DNA from: Anaerospora hongkongensis
GTDB lineage: Bacteria > Bacillota > Negativicutes > Sporomusales > DSM-15969
Length of the DNA stretch: 64,000 nt
Assembly: GCF_004339805.1 (NCBI RefSeq)
Contig: NZ_SLUI01000001.1
Span: 248,001-312,000, forward strand
Reading direction: 5' to 3'
Shown: piece after piece, positions 15,646 through 23,156 of the stretch
How positions within the stretch are numbered: position 1 is the stretch's first letter
Layout of the letters: each line of letters opens with the position of its first letter
Position numbers and translations under genes: made by a program
Notes under the pieces: model-generated
Databases searched by the model: none
The model's input: the letters and a program-made list of their open reading frames with translations, nothing else
What the model was told of the DNA's origin: nothing

Positions 15646-16719
15646 CTATTGATAAAGCTTAGCAGGTTCCTCACCTCTAAGCACGCGGAGCGTTCCTTCT
15701 ACCAGGGCACGCAGCTCATCTTCTCCCGGATAGACGAGCACTCCGGCAATAAACTGCACTCTTTTCGTAATCCAATCGACCAGCAGCCTGGAATGGGCTA
15801 GCCCGCCAGTAAGAACGATCGCATCAGCCTTCCCATTAACTACAGCAGCCATTGCACCGACTTCCTTTGCCACCTGATAGGCCATTGCCTCATAAATTAA
15901 CGCTGCTTTTTCATCACCAGCTGTTATCCGGTGTTCAATCTCCCGTCCGTCGTTACTCCCCAGATAAGCCACCAGTCCCGCATTACCGTTTATCAATTTC
16001 TTCATTTCGTCCAATGTATATTGACCGGAATAACACAATTTTATTAGATCACCCGTAGGAAGAGCACCGGCTCTTTCCGGAGAAAACGGTCCCGATTCAT
16101 TGGGATTGGCAACATCAATCATTTTCCCCCGCTGCTGAACACCGACAGAAATTCCACCGCCCAAATGGATCAGCAGCAGTGTTAACTCATGATAATCCCG
16201 CCCTAGCTCCTTTGCCGCACGATGTGCAGCAGACTTTAAATTGAGGGCGTGAAATAAACTGCGCCGCTTGATTTGAGGAAGTCCGCTTATTCTAGCCAAT
16301 GGCTGAAGTTCATCAACACTTACAGGGTCAACAATAAATGCAGCTACTCCGGCCTGGTCAGCAATAGCACGAGCGAGCAAACCACCTAAATTAGACGCAT
16401 GTTCCGTTTGTATGCCAATCCGCAAATCTTCACACATCATTTCGTTTACAATATAAGTACCGCTGTCCAGTGCCTTTAGCGGTCCACCCCGCCCTACAAC
16501 AGCACTTAATTCTTTTACTGCGATGCTATGCTGTGCCAGCGTTTGCTCAATCAACTCAAGCCGGAACTCATACTGGTCATTAATTCTAGCAAAATTTTGT
16601 AATTCTTCATTGGTATGACGAATAGTCGTCTCAAACTGACAGCTTTCATTTTTATACACGGCAATCTTTGTGGAAGTTGACCCTGGATTAATCGCTAAAA
16701 CTGCATATTCATTAGCCAT
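15646..16719 (-). CDS. buk: Butyrate kinase
   Basis: A 357-residue member of the acetate/butyrate kinase (ASKHA) family, with the adenosine/phosphate motifs VLAINPGSTSTKIAVY at the N-terminus, LLIHLGGGISVGV in the middle and DAIVLTGGLAHSR near the C-terminus. It phosphorylates butyrate or, in reverse, makes ATP from butyryl phosphate; branched-chain acyl substrates are possible in this family. No phosphotransbutyrylase gene is adjacent, so the pathway (butyrate or branched-chain acid formation) cannot be fixed from here. Ribosome site GGGGAGGG precedes the ATG. Confidence 0.93.
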   Translation of the reverse strand: MANEYAVLAINPGSTSTKIAVYKNESCQFETTIRHTNEELQNFARINDQYEFRLELIEQTLAQHSIAVKELSAVVGRGGPLKALDSGTYIVNEMMCEDLRIGIQTEHASNLGGLLARAIADQAGVAAFIVDPVSVDELQPLARISGLPQIKRRSLFHALNLKSAAHRAAKELGRDYHELTLLLIHLGGGISVGVQQRGKMIDVANPNESGPFSPERAGALPTGDLIKLCYSGQYTLDEMKKLINGNAGLVAYLGSNDGREIEHRITAGDEKAALIYEAMAYQVAKEVGAMAAVVNGKADAIVLTGGLAHSRLLVDWITKRVQFIAGVLVYPGEDELRALVEGTLRVLRGEEPAKLYQ

Positions 16720-16827
16720 AGTATCCCTCCCCTGTCTTTGTAAATGTTATTCATTATTTGTAAGAAAAATCCTGCAGGACAGATTGTCCGGCAGAGTTTT
16801 CAGCTACTGCTTTGCAGACATAAAAAA

Positions 16828-16850
16828 ATCCGGACAAAAAATGTCCGGAT
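16828..16850 (-). terminator. Terminator after the YflT-like gene
   Basis: Stem ATCCGGACA/TGTCCGGAT with an AAAAA loop followed on the minus strand by TTTTTTTATG, 8 bases past the stop codon. Confidence 0.9.
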
Positions 16851-16858
16851 TTTATAAT

Positions 16859-17464
16859 TTATTTAGAAGTATGACTTTCAACATCGGAAGCACCGTTTTG
16901 CCTGAGAATTTGAGCCGCTTGCTGAACCTTAGCAGCATCGGAGCGAATCACAGCTAAGATGTTGCCTTGTGCCACACTCTGTTCGTATTTTTGGCTCGTC
17001 TCTGCAGGAATCCCCCAGTCAATCAAGCCCCCGGCAATACTTCCCGCTACTGCGCCGCTCAAAGCTGCTGCTATAGGTCCTGCCGCAATGATCGGGCCAA
17101 TTCCCGGAATTGCCAGCGCTCCGGCACCTACCAGCAAGCCGCCAATGCCGCCAAGAGTTCCTCCGGTCAACGCACCGTCTGTAATGTCGTCTTCATAAGT
17201 TTTCGACCCGCTATTATTTTGTCCTTTAGAGATAATATTGATTTCTTCCGTGTTAAAACCCTGGCTGCGAAGCTGTCTCACTGCTTTTTCGGCACTATCC
17301 CTGTCCGAAAAAACGCCAATCACTGCTTTAACGCCTCCACCCGATTGGTTTGCTCCCTGAGAGGCATTTGTCGTGCTGGCTGTTGCCGAGCCACTTTGCT
17401 GAGTGCCCGAATAGCTGGTAATAACCGCATTCGCTTGATTTGTTTCATTATTTTGCTGCATCAC
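16859..17464 (-). CDS. General stress protein, YflT-type with glycine-zipper segment
   Basis: A 201-residue protein. Residues 1-44 are low complexity (Q, N, S, T, G). A YflT-like domain follows (VKAVIGVFSDRDSAEKAVRQ, residues about 45-85), then a long glycine/alanine-rich stretch (GGTLGGIGGLLVGAGALAIP, residues about 100-150) typical of glycine-zipper membrane-interacting segments, and a second ferredoxin-like half (GNILAVIRSDAAKVQQAAQI). Relatives are induced by heat or other stress; no biochemical role is known. The start may be the GTG at 17464 or the ATG three bases later; GGGGG lies upstream. Confidence 0.82.
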   Translation of the reverse strand: MMQQNNETNQANAVITSYSGTQQSGSATASTTNASQGANQSGGGVKAVIGVFSDRDSAEKAVRQLRSQGFNTEEINIISKGQNNSGSKTYEDDITDGALTGGTLGGIGGLLVGAGALAIPGIGPIIAAGPIAAALSGAVAGSIAGGLIDWGIPAETSQKYEQSVAQGNILAVIRSDAAKVQQAAQILRQNGASDVESHTSK

Positions 17465-17516
17465 TATTAATTCCCCCTAACATTAAAAACTAATGTTAGT
17501 CTATCCCTGGGAAAAA

Positions 17517-17810
17517 TTAATATTCACTTTCCCGTCGATCGCGGCGGTAGGCACTATACATTCTATCATAAGCATTATTCAAATCAACGATAATAACCTC
17601 ATCGCCAATCCGCTTAATTGCAGTCCAGGGAATCGTCGAGTGACGATTTTCACTAAAAAAACTAAACATACTTCCTTTGGCGGGTAATACAAGGGACTGG
17701 ATGCGGCCTGTGTGATCATCAAAGGTTAATTCACACTCATCTACTACGCCCAATCGCGAACCATCGCCCAGATTAATAACTTCCTTACCGGATAAATCGC
17801 TTAAACGCAT
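17517..17810 (-). CDS. ymxH: YlmC/YmxH family PRC-barrel sporulation protein
   Basis: A 97-residue PRC-barrel protein starting MRLSDLSGKEVINLGDGSRL, the hallmark of the YlmC/YmxH family, and continuing WTAIKRIGDEVIIVDLN. In B. subtilis ymxH follows mlpA (the M16 peptidase), and here it also lies downstream of the M16 peptidase and dut. The family is widespread in spore formers; its molecular role is unknown. Confidence 0.88.
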   Translation of the reverse strand: MRLSDLSGKEVINLGDGSRLGVVDECELTFDDHTGRIQSLVLPAKGSMFSFFSENRHSTIPWTAIKRIGDEVIIVDLNNAYDRMYSAYRRDRRESEY

Positions 17811-17830
17811 TTTGCTTCACCTGCTTTTTC

Positions 17831-18145
17831 TTATTTATTCAATAAACGAAAGAAGAAAGGTTGTAGAATAGCCAGCCCCATAGAGAGTAATGCGAGAGGA
17901 TCAAGTGCAATCGTATAAAGAGTTACTTTGGCAGGTAAGTCAATTTTCAAAAAAGATATTAACATTACAATTGATAGGTACAGGCCGCCAGCTGTAGCAA
18001 CCAGCTCCTGCAGCGCTAAAGCCAGAGGGGATGCTTTGGGCGCCAATTCTTCCAGTGTGTTGCGGTATCTGTCCATTCTGAGCCAAAGCGACACCGCCGT
18101 CACAATTAACAATAAGAGCAATGCCAAAACAGCAATCATGGACAT
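17831..18145 (-). CDS. Membrane protein of unknown function
   Basis: A 104-residue protein with an N-terminal hydrophobic segment (IAVLALLLLLIVTAVSLWL), a short polar region (MDRYRNTLEELAPKAS) and two further hydrophobic stretches (GGLYLSIVMLISFLKI, DPLALLSMGLAILQPFFF). No family recognised. It starts after GGAGGG, lies 20 bases upstream of ymxH and so probably shares its transcript. A strong terminator separates it from dut. Confidence 0.75.
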   Translation of the reverse strand: MSMIAVLALLLLLIVTAVSLWLRMDRYRNTLEELAPKASPLALALQELVATAGGLYLSIVMLISFLKIDLPAKVTLYTIALDPLALLSMGLAILQPFFFRLLNK

Positions 18146-18208
18146 CCCTCCGTATTTCCTTATTTAAAGATATGCCTGCCAAAAAAATATATGAATATAA
18201 TAGCAGAA

Positions 18209-18255
18209 AAGACCTGGCTGGAATACGGCCTTATAGCGTATTCCAACCAGGTCTT
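18209..18255 (-). terminator. Long-stem terminator after dut
   Basis: A 19-base stem AAGACCTGGCTGGAATACG pairs with CGTATTCCAACCAGGTCTT (one mismatch) and ends in TTTTCTGC on the minus strand, 17 bases past the dut stop. Confidence 0.85.
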
Positions 18256-18272
18256 ACTCTATGCTATGTTAT

Positions 18273-18713
18273 CTATCTGCCGGTACTTCCCATTCCACCA
18301 GTACGAACGGACTGTGCTTGATCATCATCTGCTTTTAAATAGTTAACGAATATCCCTTGGGCAATGCGTGTGCCTTTATCAATTTTAACAGCAGTTTTGC
18401 CATGATTCATTACCGCTATCATAATATGTCCTTCATTATCGCTGTTATTATAATAGTCAGCATCAATAATTCCCTGACCGTTAATCAGTGACAGCCCGTG
18501 TTTAATTGCCATACTTGACCGGATATGAATACCCAGGTATTCATCCTCCTGCATGTAGGCCTTCAGGCCTGTAGGTACCAGTGTTACACGGCCTTCTTTC
18601 AAAACAATATCTTCCGCTGCAGCAATATCGTAACCGGCGCTGGCTGCAGTTTTGCGTTCCGGCAGGCTAATATAACCATAACCGCTTATTTGTTCAAATC
18701 CACGCTTTTTTAT
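18273..18713 (-). CDS. dut: dUTP diphosphatase with an apparent ATA start codon
   Basis: All five dUTPase motifs are present in order: AASAGYD (1), IRSSMA (2), GQGIIDADYYNN (3), GTRIAQGIF (4) and RTGGMGSTGR (5). The trimeric enzyme hydrolyses dUTP to dUMP and pyrophosphate. Motif 1 lies upstream of the first ATG, GTG or TTG in frame (a TTG at 18602, which would remove motif 1). Reading back, the frame is open to an AAGGAGAG ribosome site whose correctly spaced codon is ATA at 18713, giving 146 residues starting (M)KKRGFEQISGYGY, the normal family length. I therefore infer non-canonical initiation, or a G-to-A change or sequence error at the start. It lies 14 bases after the M16 peptidase gene. 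Confidence 0.88.
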   Translation of the reverse strand: MKKRGFEQISGYGYISLPERKTAASAGYDIAAAEDIVLKEGRVTLVPTGLKAYMQEDEYLGIHIRSSMAIKHGLSLINGQGIIDADYYNNSDNEGHIMIAVMNHGKTAVKIDKGTRIAQGIFVNYLKADDDQAQSVRTGGMGSTGR

Positions 18714-18727
18714 TTTCCTTCTCTCCT

Positions 18728-19981
18728 TTAAAAGGTCCTATCGGCAGGCAGCACTCTCTCGTCAATAGGCCCTAATGCGGTAAAGCAAAAAGTCTCCGGA
18801 CGGAATAATCGCTCAGCCATTTCCTGTATATCTTGTATTGTTACTTGCTCAATCTTTGCGACAACCTCATCAAGAGAGATAAATTTTCCTAAGGTTATCT
18901 CCATTTTGCCAATACGGGACATTCTGCTGCTTGAGCTTTCTAAGCCCAGCAGCATGCTGCCTTTAATCTGTTCTTTCGCTCTTTTCAGTTCTTTTTCACT
19001 AATTCCCTCGCGCTTTAATTCGCCGATGCCAGCGAGAATGAGTTCAATGACCTGCTCCGTATTTGTCGGTCTTGTACCTGCATAGACAGTTAAAAGGCCC
19101 GCATCACTATAGTTGGTCTGATAGGAATACACAGAGTACGCCAGTCCCCGTTCTTCACGAATAGCCTGAAAAAGCCGTGAGCTGATTCCCCCGCCTAAAA
19201 TATTATTTAATAGGTGGACAGGATAAATTTCCGGAGCATTCTGTGCTACACTGACCGTTCCCAGACACAAATTAACCTGCTCTGTTTCTTTTGCCTGAAA
19301 TATGCGCGTGGGAGTTAAGGCAGGTATCTGATGGCGAACGGCTGCCTTTTTACTGGTTAATTTACTGAAAAAACGATTCGTCAGCTCTACCAGGGCTTCA
19401 TGTGATAAATTACCGGCGGCTGCAATCACCATATTATCAGGTGTATAAAAATCACGGTAATAATCCAGGACCAAGGTACGGTCAAACGAGTTTATGGAAT
19501 CGACTGTGCCTAAAATATTCCGGCCCAGGGGATGACCTGCCCAATTACGGTCAAGGTGGATATCATGTACCAGTTCATCCGGTGAGTCTTCATACATTTT
19601 GACTTCTTCCAAAACCACTTCCCGTTCCCTGGCTATGTCCTCAGGGTCAAACCGGGAATTGAGCAGCATGTCGCTTAAAATATCCATTGCCAGCTCAATA
19701 TGAGAGTCAACAACTTTTATATAGTAACACGTATACTCTTTTGCGGTAAAAGCATTTAATTGGCCGCCTACTTCATCTACTATTTCGGCAATATCTTTTG
19801 CCGAGCGGGTGGTGGTACCTTTAAACAGAAGATGTTCGATAAAATGGGAAATGCCATGATTATGTTGTTGTTCACTGCGTGAACCGGTGCCGACCCAAAC
19901 ACCTAATGTTACCGACTTTACATAGGGAATTTCCTCTGTTACAACCCGAATCCCATTAGGTAATACTGATTTATGATACAT
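18728..19981 (-). CDS. mlpA: M16 family zinc peptidase (MlpA/YmxG-type)
   Basis: A 417-residue protein of the insulinase/processing-peptidase family, close to the 409 residues of B. subtilis MlpA. The inverted zinc motif HFIEHLLFKGT (HxxEH) is intact, with the downstream glutamate in the EREVVLEEVKMYED region. The C-terminal half carries GGGISSRLFQAIREERGLAYS, the usual substrate-binding loop. There is no signal peptide, so it is cytoplasmic. It follows the pnp-ylxY neighbourhood, as in B. subtilis (pnpA, ylxY, mlpA, ymxH). Confidence 0.94.
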   Translation of the reverse strand: MYHKSVLPNGIRVVTEEIPYVKSVTLGVWVGTGSRSEQQHNHGISHFIEHLLFKGTTTRSAKDIAEIVDEVGGQLNAFTAKEYTCYYIKVVDSHIELAMDILSDMLLNSRFDPEDIAREREVVLEEVKMYEDSPDELVHDIHLDRNWAGHPLGRNILGTVDSINSFDRTLVLDYYRDFYTPDNMVIAAAGNLSHEALVELTNRFFSKLTSKKAAVRHQIPALTPTRIFQAKETEQVNLCLGTVSVAQNAPEIYPVHLLNNILGGGISSRLFQAIREERGLAYSVYSYQTNYSDAGLLTVYAGTRPTNTEQVIELILAGIGELKREGISEKELKRAKEQIKGSMLLGLESSSSRMSRIGKMEITLGKFISLDEVVAKIEQVTIQDIQEMAERLFRPETFCFTALGPIDERVLPADRTF

Positions 19982-20081
19982 GTCATACTCCTTTTTGCTA
20001 TATAATAATACATTTCTGTCGCAATCTAAGAAATCCTGCTGGTTAAAACCGTGCTATTGAGCGAAATGCTGCGTAATGAAG

Positions 20082-20106
20082 AAAAACAGAGGCCTAACGG
20101 CCCCTG
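20082..20106 (-). terminator. Terminator after the amidase gene
   Basis: Stem CAGGGGCC/GGCCTCTG with a GTTA loop (one G-U pair) followed by TTTTTC on the minus strand, about 25 bases past the amidase stop. Confidence 0.8.
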
Positions 20107-20131
20107 CCCATCTTCAGTAAAAGAACAGCTG

Positions 20132-21001
20132 CTATTTAAAATATGCAGCAAGCCCTTCCACTATACCCTGTGCCATTTGATTACGGTAAGAATCTTCCTG
20201 TAAGCGGGCCGCTTCCGCCGTATTTGTTACAAATCCCATTTCTACTAAAATACTCGGCATAGAGGCATTACGCAAAACATAGAAAGTAGCCGGCGAAGTC
20301 CCTTTATCAACAGCACCTGTCCGCTTAATAATATTGTTTTGCACTGCCAATGCCAAGTCGCTCGATTTACCACTCGGATAAAAGGTCATCGCACCGGCAA
20401 TTGACGTATCCGGATTGCTATTAGAATGAACACTGACAAATAAATCGGCGTTATTCGCTTGAGCCATATCCAGACGGGCCTGCAGCTCTTCGCCTAAAGA
20501 ACTTCCTTCGGCAGCTACCGTTGTGTCTGAACTGCGCGTCATAACAACTTTTGCACCAGCTTGTACCAATCTATCCCGTACTTTTAGGCCAACGGCTAAA
20601 TTGTTATCCGCTTCACGGGTATCGTTAGCTACTGCACCTGGATTACTGCCGCCATGACCGGGGTCTACAACAATCGTTTTTCCTTTGAGCGAACCCAAGT
20701 TCTGATTTGCTCCGGGATCAGGCAAAGGATTTACCTTGCCTGGCGTGGATGGATCACTCTTGCCGCCGCCAAATATATTGAAAATTGGACCCAAGATTTT
20801 ATCAAACAACAGGCCAAATATATTAGAAAAGAATCCCCCGTCTGCAGCATTATTGCCAGAAGATGCCGCCATGGTTGATGTGGCCAGGCTTCCTACCAAT
20901 TCATCCAGAGCAGCTGCATGAGAGACTTGCGTCGGGATCAAAATGGATATTGCCATAAATACCAACATCGCAATCGCAAGAACTTTTTTATTATTCACCA
21001 T
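20132..21001 (-). CDS. Secreted N-acetylmuramoyl-L-alanine amidase (Amidase_3)
   Basis: A 289-residue secreted protein. After a signal peptide (residues about 1-28, ending QVSHAAA) come a linker with a hydrophobic stretch (FFSNIFGLLFDKILGPIFNI) and a zinc amidase domain from about residue 105: GKTIVVDPGHGGSNPGAV (zinc His), the glutamate in NDTREADNNL, SVHSNSNPD (zinc His) and PSILVEMGFVTN (catalytic Glu). It cuts the bond between MurNAc and L-alanine in peptidoglycan, and relatives include CwlD. The ATG at 21001 has AGGAGG six bases upstream. It follows the GH18 gene by 31 bases, so the two wall hydrolases are probably co-expressed. Confidence 0.92.
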   Translation of the reverse strand: MVNNKKVLAIAMLVFMAISILIPTQVSHAAALDELVGSLATSTMAASSGNNAADGGFFSNIFGLLFDKILGPIFNIFGGGKSDPSTPGKVNPLPDPGANQNLGSLKGKTIVVDPGHGGSNPGAVANDTREADNNLAVGLKVRDRLVQAGAKVVMTRSSDTTVAAEGSSLGEELQARLDMAQANNADLFVSVHSNSNPDTSIAGAMTFYPSGKSSDLALAVQNNIIKRTGAVDKGTSPATFYVLRNASMPSILVEMGFVTNTAEAARLQEDSYRNQMAQGIVEGLAAYFK

Positions 21002-21032
21002 TGCTACCTCCTGACACTGAACTTTCATTTCA

Positions 21033-22238
21033 TTATTTTTTAATGGTAAGCTTATTTTTGAAGACTGGCCAATATCCTGGATCTTCTTCTCCTAATTTCC
21101 ACATAGCTACACCAGCTATATCGTAACGATTGACAAGATCAAGTTTGTACTTCAGGCTTTCCTGATTTTCAAACCAAACCTGATGATCTATGCCATCCAT
21201 ATCTCGATAGGCAAAGTGCGGAGATTTTGCAGCGTCATCCCATTTTATTTCAGCATTATATTGCTTTGCTAAATCCATTACGGCACTATATTCCAGTGAA
21301 TTGACGCCTTTAGTTGACCATTCATAGCCATATGCGGCAATACCCAGATACAGTTTGTTCTTAGGAATCAGCTTCAACGCATAATTCAAGTTTTTTTCCA
21401 CCCAGTCAATACCGGCTATTGGCCCGGCCTTACTCCACATCCCATGGTTATCATAAGACATAATCATGATCTTATCAGCGAATTGGGCCAACTGGGCATA
21501 ATCATAGGCAGCTGCAACATCATTCGATTCATCCTGCTTAGGAAAAACATCGATTGTTACTAGATACCCCTGCGGTTTTAACCGGCTGGAAAGCTCTTTC
21601 ATAAACGCCGTTAAGTTATCCCTGTCATCGGCTGGAACCATTTCAAAATCAATATTAACCCCATCAAGTTTATATTGTTTTATATACGCCTCTAAATTGC
21701 CAATAGCTTGCGTACGTAAATCCGGATTTGACAACAGCGTATGAATTGGTATTTGCCCATTGGATTCTTTGGCATTATTCACAAGCAATAGGGTCGATAC
21801 ATTATTCTTACGTGCAAAATCCACGACTGACGCATGGTCATCGCCGCCGCGATTCGTTAAAGAACCATCACTTTGCAGCGTTGTCCAAAAAGGAGCAATT
21901 GTTCCAATAACGTCAGAATTTGCTTTTAACGAATTAAACGAGGAAGTATCCTGGCCCCACCATTCCGCATAAAAGCCAACAATCTCTTTTCCCTGCTTCG
22001 GAGTTTGGACTCCAGTTCCAGTATTACTCGGTACTGCAGGAAGAATATTGGCTAGTTTACCGAACAGATTGTCAATCAATGTTCCAATCAGTCCAACAAA
22101 GCCTTGGCTGCTGGTTCCACTTGTTTGTCCCATCAAATCCTGCAAAGAAAAAGCATAAGCTGGAGCAGCGGGTAACATAGCCGTCATTACTATGACCGCC
22201 ACAAGCAACCCAGAGAGTTGTTTCTTATAGTCACGCAC
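21033..22238 (-). CDS. Secreted glycoside hydrolase family 18 protein
   Basis: A 401-residue secreted GH18 enzyme. A signal peptide (residues about 1-29, ending APAYA) is followed by a linker with a hydrophobic stretch (FVGLIGTLIDNLFGKLANIL, residues 47-66) and a TIM barrel with the catalytic motif LDGVNIDFEM (acid Glu near residue 199), preceded by IVGFYAEWWG and followed by DKIMIMSYDNHGMWS and AGVAMWKLGEEDPGYW. Spore-former relatives such as SleL/YaaH cleave cortex glycan, so action on peptidoglycan is likely. No LysM repeats are present. The start is a GTG with GGAAGGAG upstream. Confidence 0.9.
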   Translation of the reverse strand: MRDYKKQLSGLLVAVIVMTAMLPAAPAYAFSLQDLMGQTSGTSSQGFVGLIGTLIDNLFGKLANILPAVPSNTGTGVQTPKQGKEIVGFYAEWWGQDTSSFNSLKANSDVIGTIAPFWTTLQSDGSLTNRGGDDHASVVDFARKNNVSTLLLVNNAKESNGQIPIHTLLSNPDLRTQAIGNLEAYIKQYKLDGVNIDFEMVPADDRDNLTAFMKELSSRLKPQGYLVTIDVFPKQDESNDVAAAYDYAQLAQFADKIMIMSYDNHGMWSKAGPIAGIDWVEKNLNYALKLIPKNKLYLGIAAYGYEWSTKGVNSLEYSAVMDLAKQYNAEIKWDDAAKSPHFAYRDMDGIDHQVWFENQESLKYKLDLVNRYDIAGVAMWKLGEEDPGYWPVFKNKLTIKK

Positions 22239-22266
22239 AGCAAACTCCTTCCTACTCCATAAACAT

Positions 22267-22304
22267 TATGTCAACATGTTAACATAAACAAGATAATTTA
22301 GCAA
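22267..22304 (-). promoter_or_regulatory. Sigma-A-like promoter with overlapping palindrome before the GH18 gene
   Basis: Minus strand: TTGCTA (22299-22304), 17-base spacer, TAACAT (22276-22281). A 20-base near-palindrome with one mismatched pair (22267-22286, half-site TATGTCAACA) covers the -10 region, which is where a repressor operator would lie. The factor is unknown. Confidence 0.4.
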
Positions 22305-22309
22305 TAAAA

Positions 22310-22333
22310 AAATAGACATACATATGCCTATTT
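22310..22333 (-). terminator. Terminator after the YlxY-like deacetylase gene
   Basis: Stem AAATAGGCATA/TATGTCTATTT (one G-U pair) followed by TTTTATTG on the minus strand, adjacent to the stop codon. It should end transcription before the palindrome-promoter region of the GH18 gene. Confidence 0.75.
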
Positions 22334-22336
22334 ACA

Positions 22337-23053
22337 TCAATTCAGTATATCACTTACAGTAGTTATCGTATACCCTTTGCTTTTTAGCTCCTTAATTAAT
22401 TCCGGTAATGCTTTTGCTGTGGGATCGGTTGGATGCATTAATATGATAGCACCATTGTGGATTTTCTTTAATACCCGATTCTTCAGCACTTCTACTGGCG
22501 GTCGCTGCCAGTCAATCGTATCAATGCTCCACATAATTGTCGTATATCCCAGATCAGCGGCAGCTGCCAGGACATTGTCATTATATTCACCATAAGGTGG
22601 AGCATATAAAGTGGTTTTTACACTGGTCAGTTCTTTGACTAGTTCCTCGGTTCGAGTAATTTGTTCTTGATTCTGTTGCTTAGTCAAGTTATTAGGATGC
22701 GGATGGCTATACGTATGATTTCCCAATTCATGTCCGCGGCTGGCAATATCTTTCAGCATATCCGGATAGCGCTTTGCCCAGCTTCCACCAATAAAGAAGG
22801 TAATCTTGCTATTTTCCTGATCAAGCGTATTAAGCATATCCGGCAAGAATTCCTCCCCCCAAAAAACATTGCAAGCGAAGGCAATTTTAGGATTATTGGT
22901 ATTACCACGCGATATAGGCTGGGGTTTTACCGGGGGCACCAGCTCTCCTAAATAAGGCTGAAGCATGCCGGACAGCATTGCAACCGTAAGAAAAACACCG
23001 GCTGCAAAAAAAACATACCACTGGGGAAAGCGTCGGATTATTAGCAGACGCAT
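22337..23053 (-). CDS. ylxY: Polysaccharide deacetylase-like sporulation protein (YlxY/PdaB type)
   Basis: A 238-residue protein with an N-terminal membrane anchor or signal (WYVFFAAGVFLTVAMLSGML) and a NodB-like fold. Motif 2 (zinc) GNHTYSHPHP, motif 4 SIDTIDWQRP and motif 5 ILMHPTD are recognisable. Motif 1, normally TFDDG, reads AFACNVFWGEE and lacks the catalytic Asp pair; motif 3 reads YAPPYGEYN without the usual arginine. It lies directly downstream of pnp, exactly where ylxY lies in B. subtilis. It may be inactive or use another residue, and the altered motif may be common to this subfamily. Confidence 0.85.
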   Translation of the reverse strand: MRLLIIRRFPQWYVFFAAGVFLTVAMLSGMLQPYLGELVPPVKPQPISRGNTNNPKIAFACNVFWGEEFLPDMLNTLDQENSKITFFIGGSWAKRYPDMLKDIASRGHELGNHTYSHPHPNNLTKQQNQEQITRTEELVKELTSVKTTLYAPPYGEYNDNVLAAAADLGYTTIMWSIDTIDWQRPPVEVLKNRVLKKIHNGAIILMHPTDPTAKALPELIKELKSKGYTITTVSDILN

Positions 23054-23124
23054 ATTATCACCTCTGCGCCAATATGTATTTTTACTAGTATATTAGCGAG
23101 TGCCTCCTTTCATGAAAAATAAAA

Positions 23125-23150
23125 AAACATAAACCAAAAGGTTTATGTTT
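23125..23150 (-). terminator. Terminator after pnp
   Basis: Perfect stem AAACATAAACC/GGTTTATGTTT with a four-base loop followed on the minus strand by TTTATTTTTC, 6 bases past the pnp stop. Confidence 0.9.
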
Positions 23151-23156
23151 TTTAGG

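Noticed and set aside
16775-16787. Small inverted repeat GGACA-GAT-TGTCC upstream of buk
   Set aside because: Only a five-base stem, with no T tract or promoter in clear relation; not enough to call an operator.
18273-18602. Short dUTPase starting at TTG (109 residues)
   Set aside because: This start would delete motif 1, needed in the active site; the sequence upstream continues the family fold to a ribosome site.
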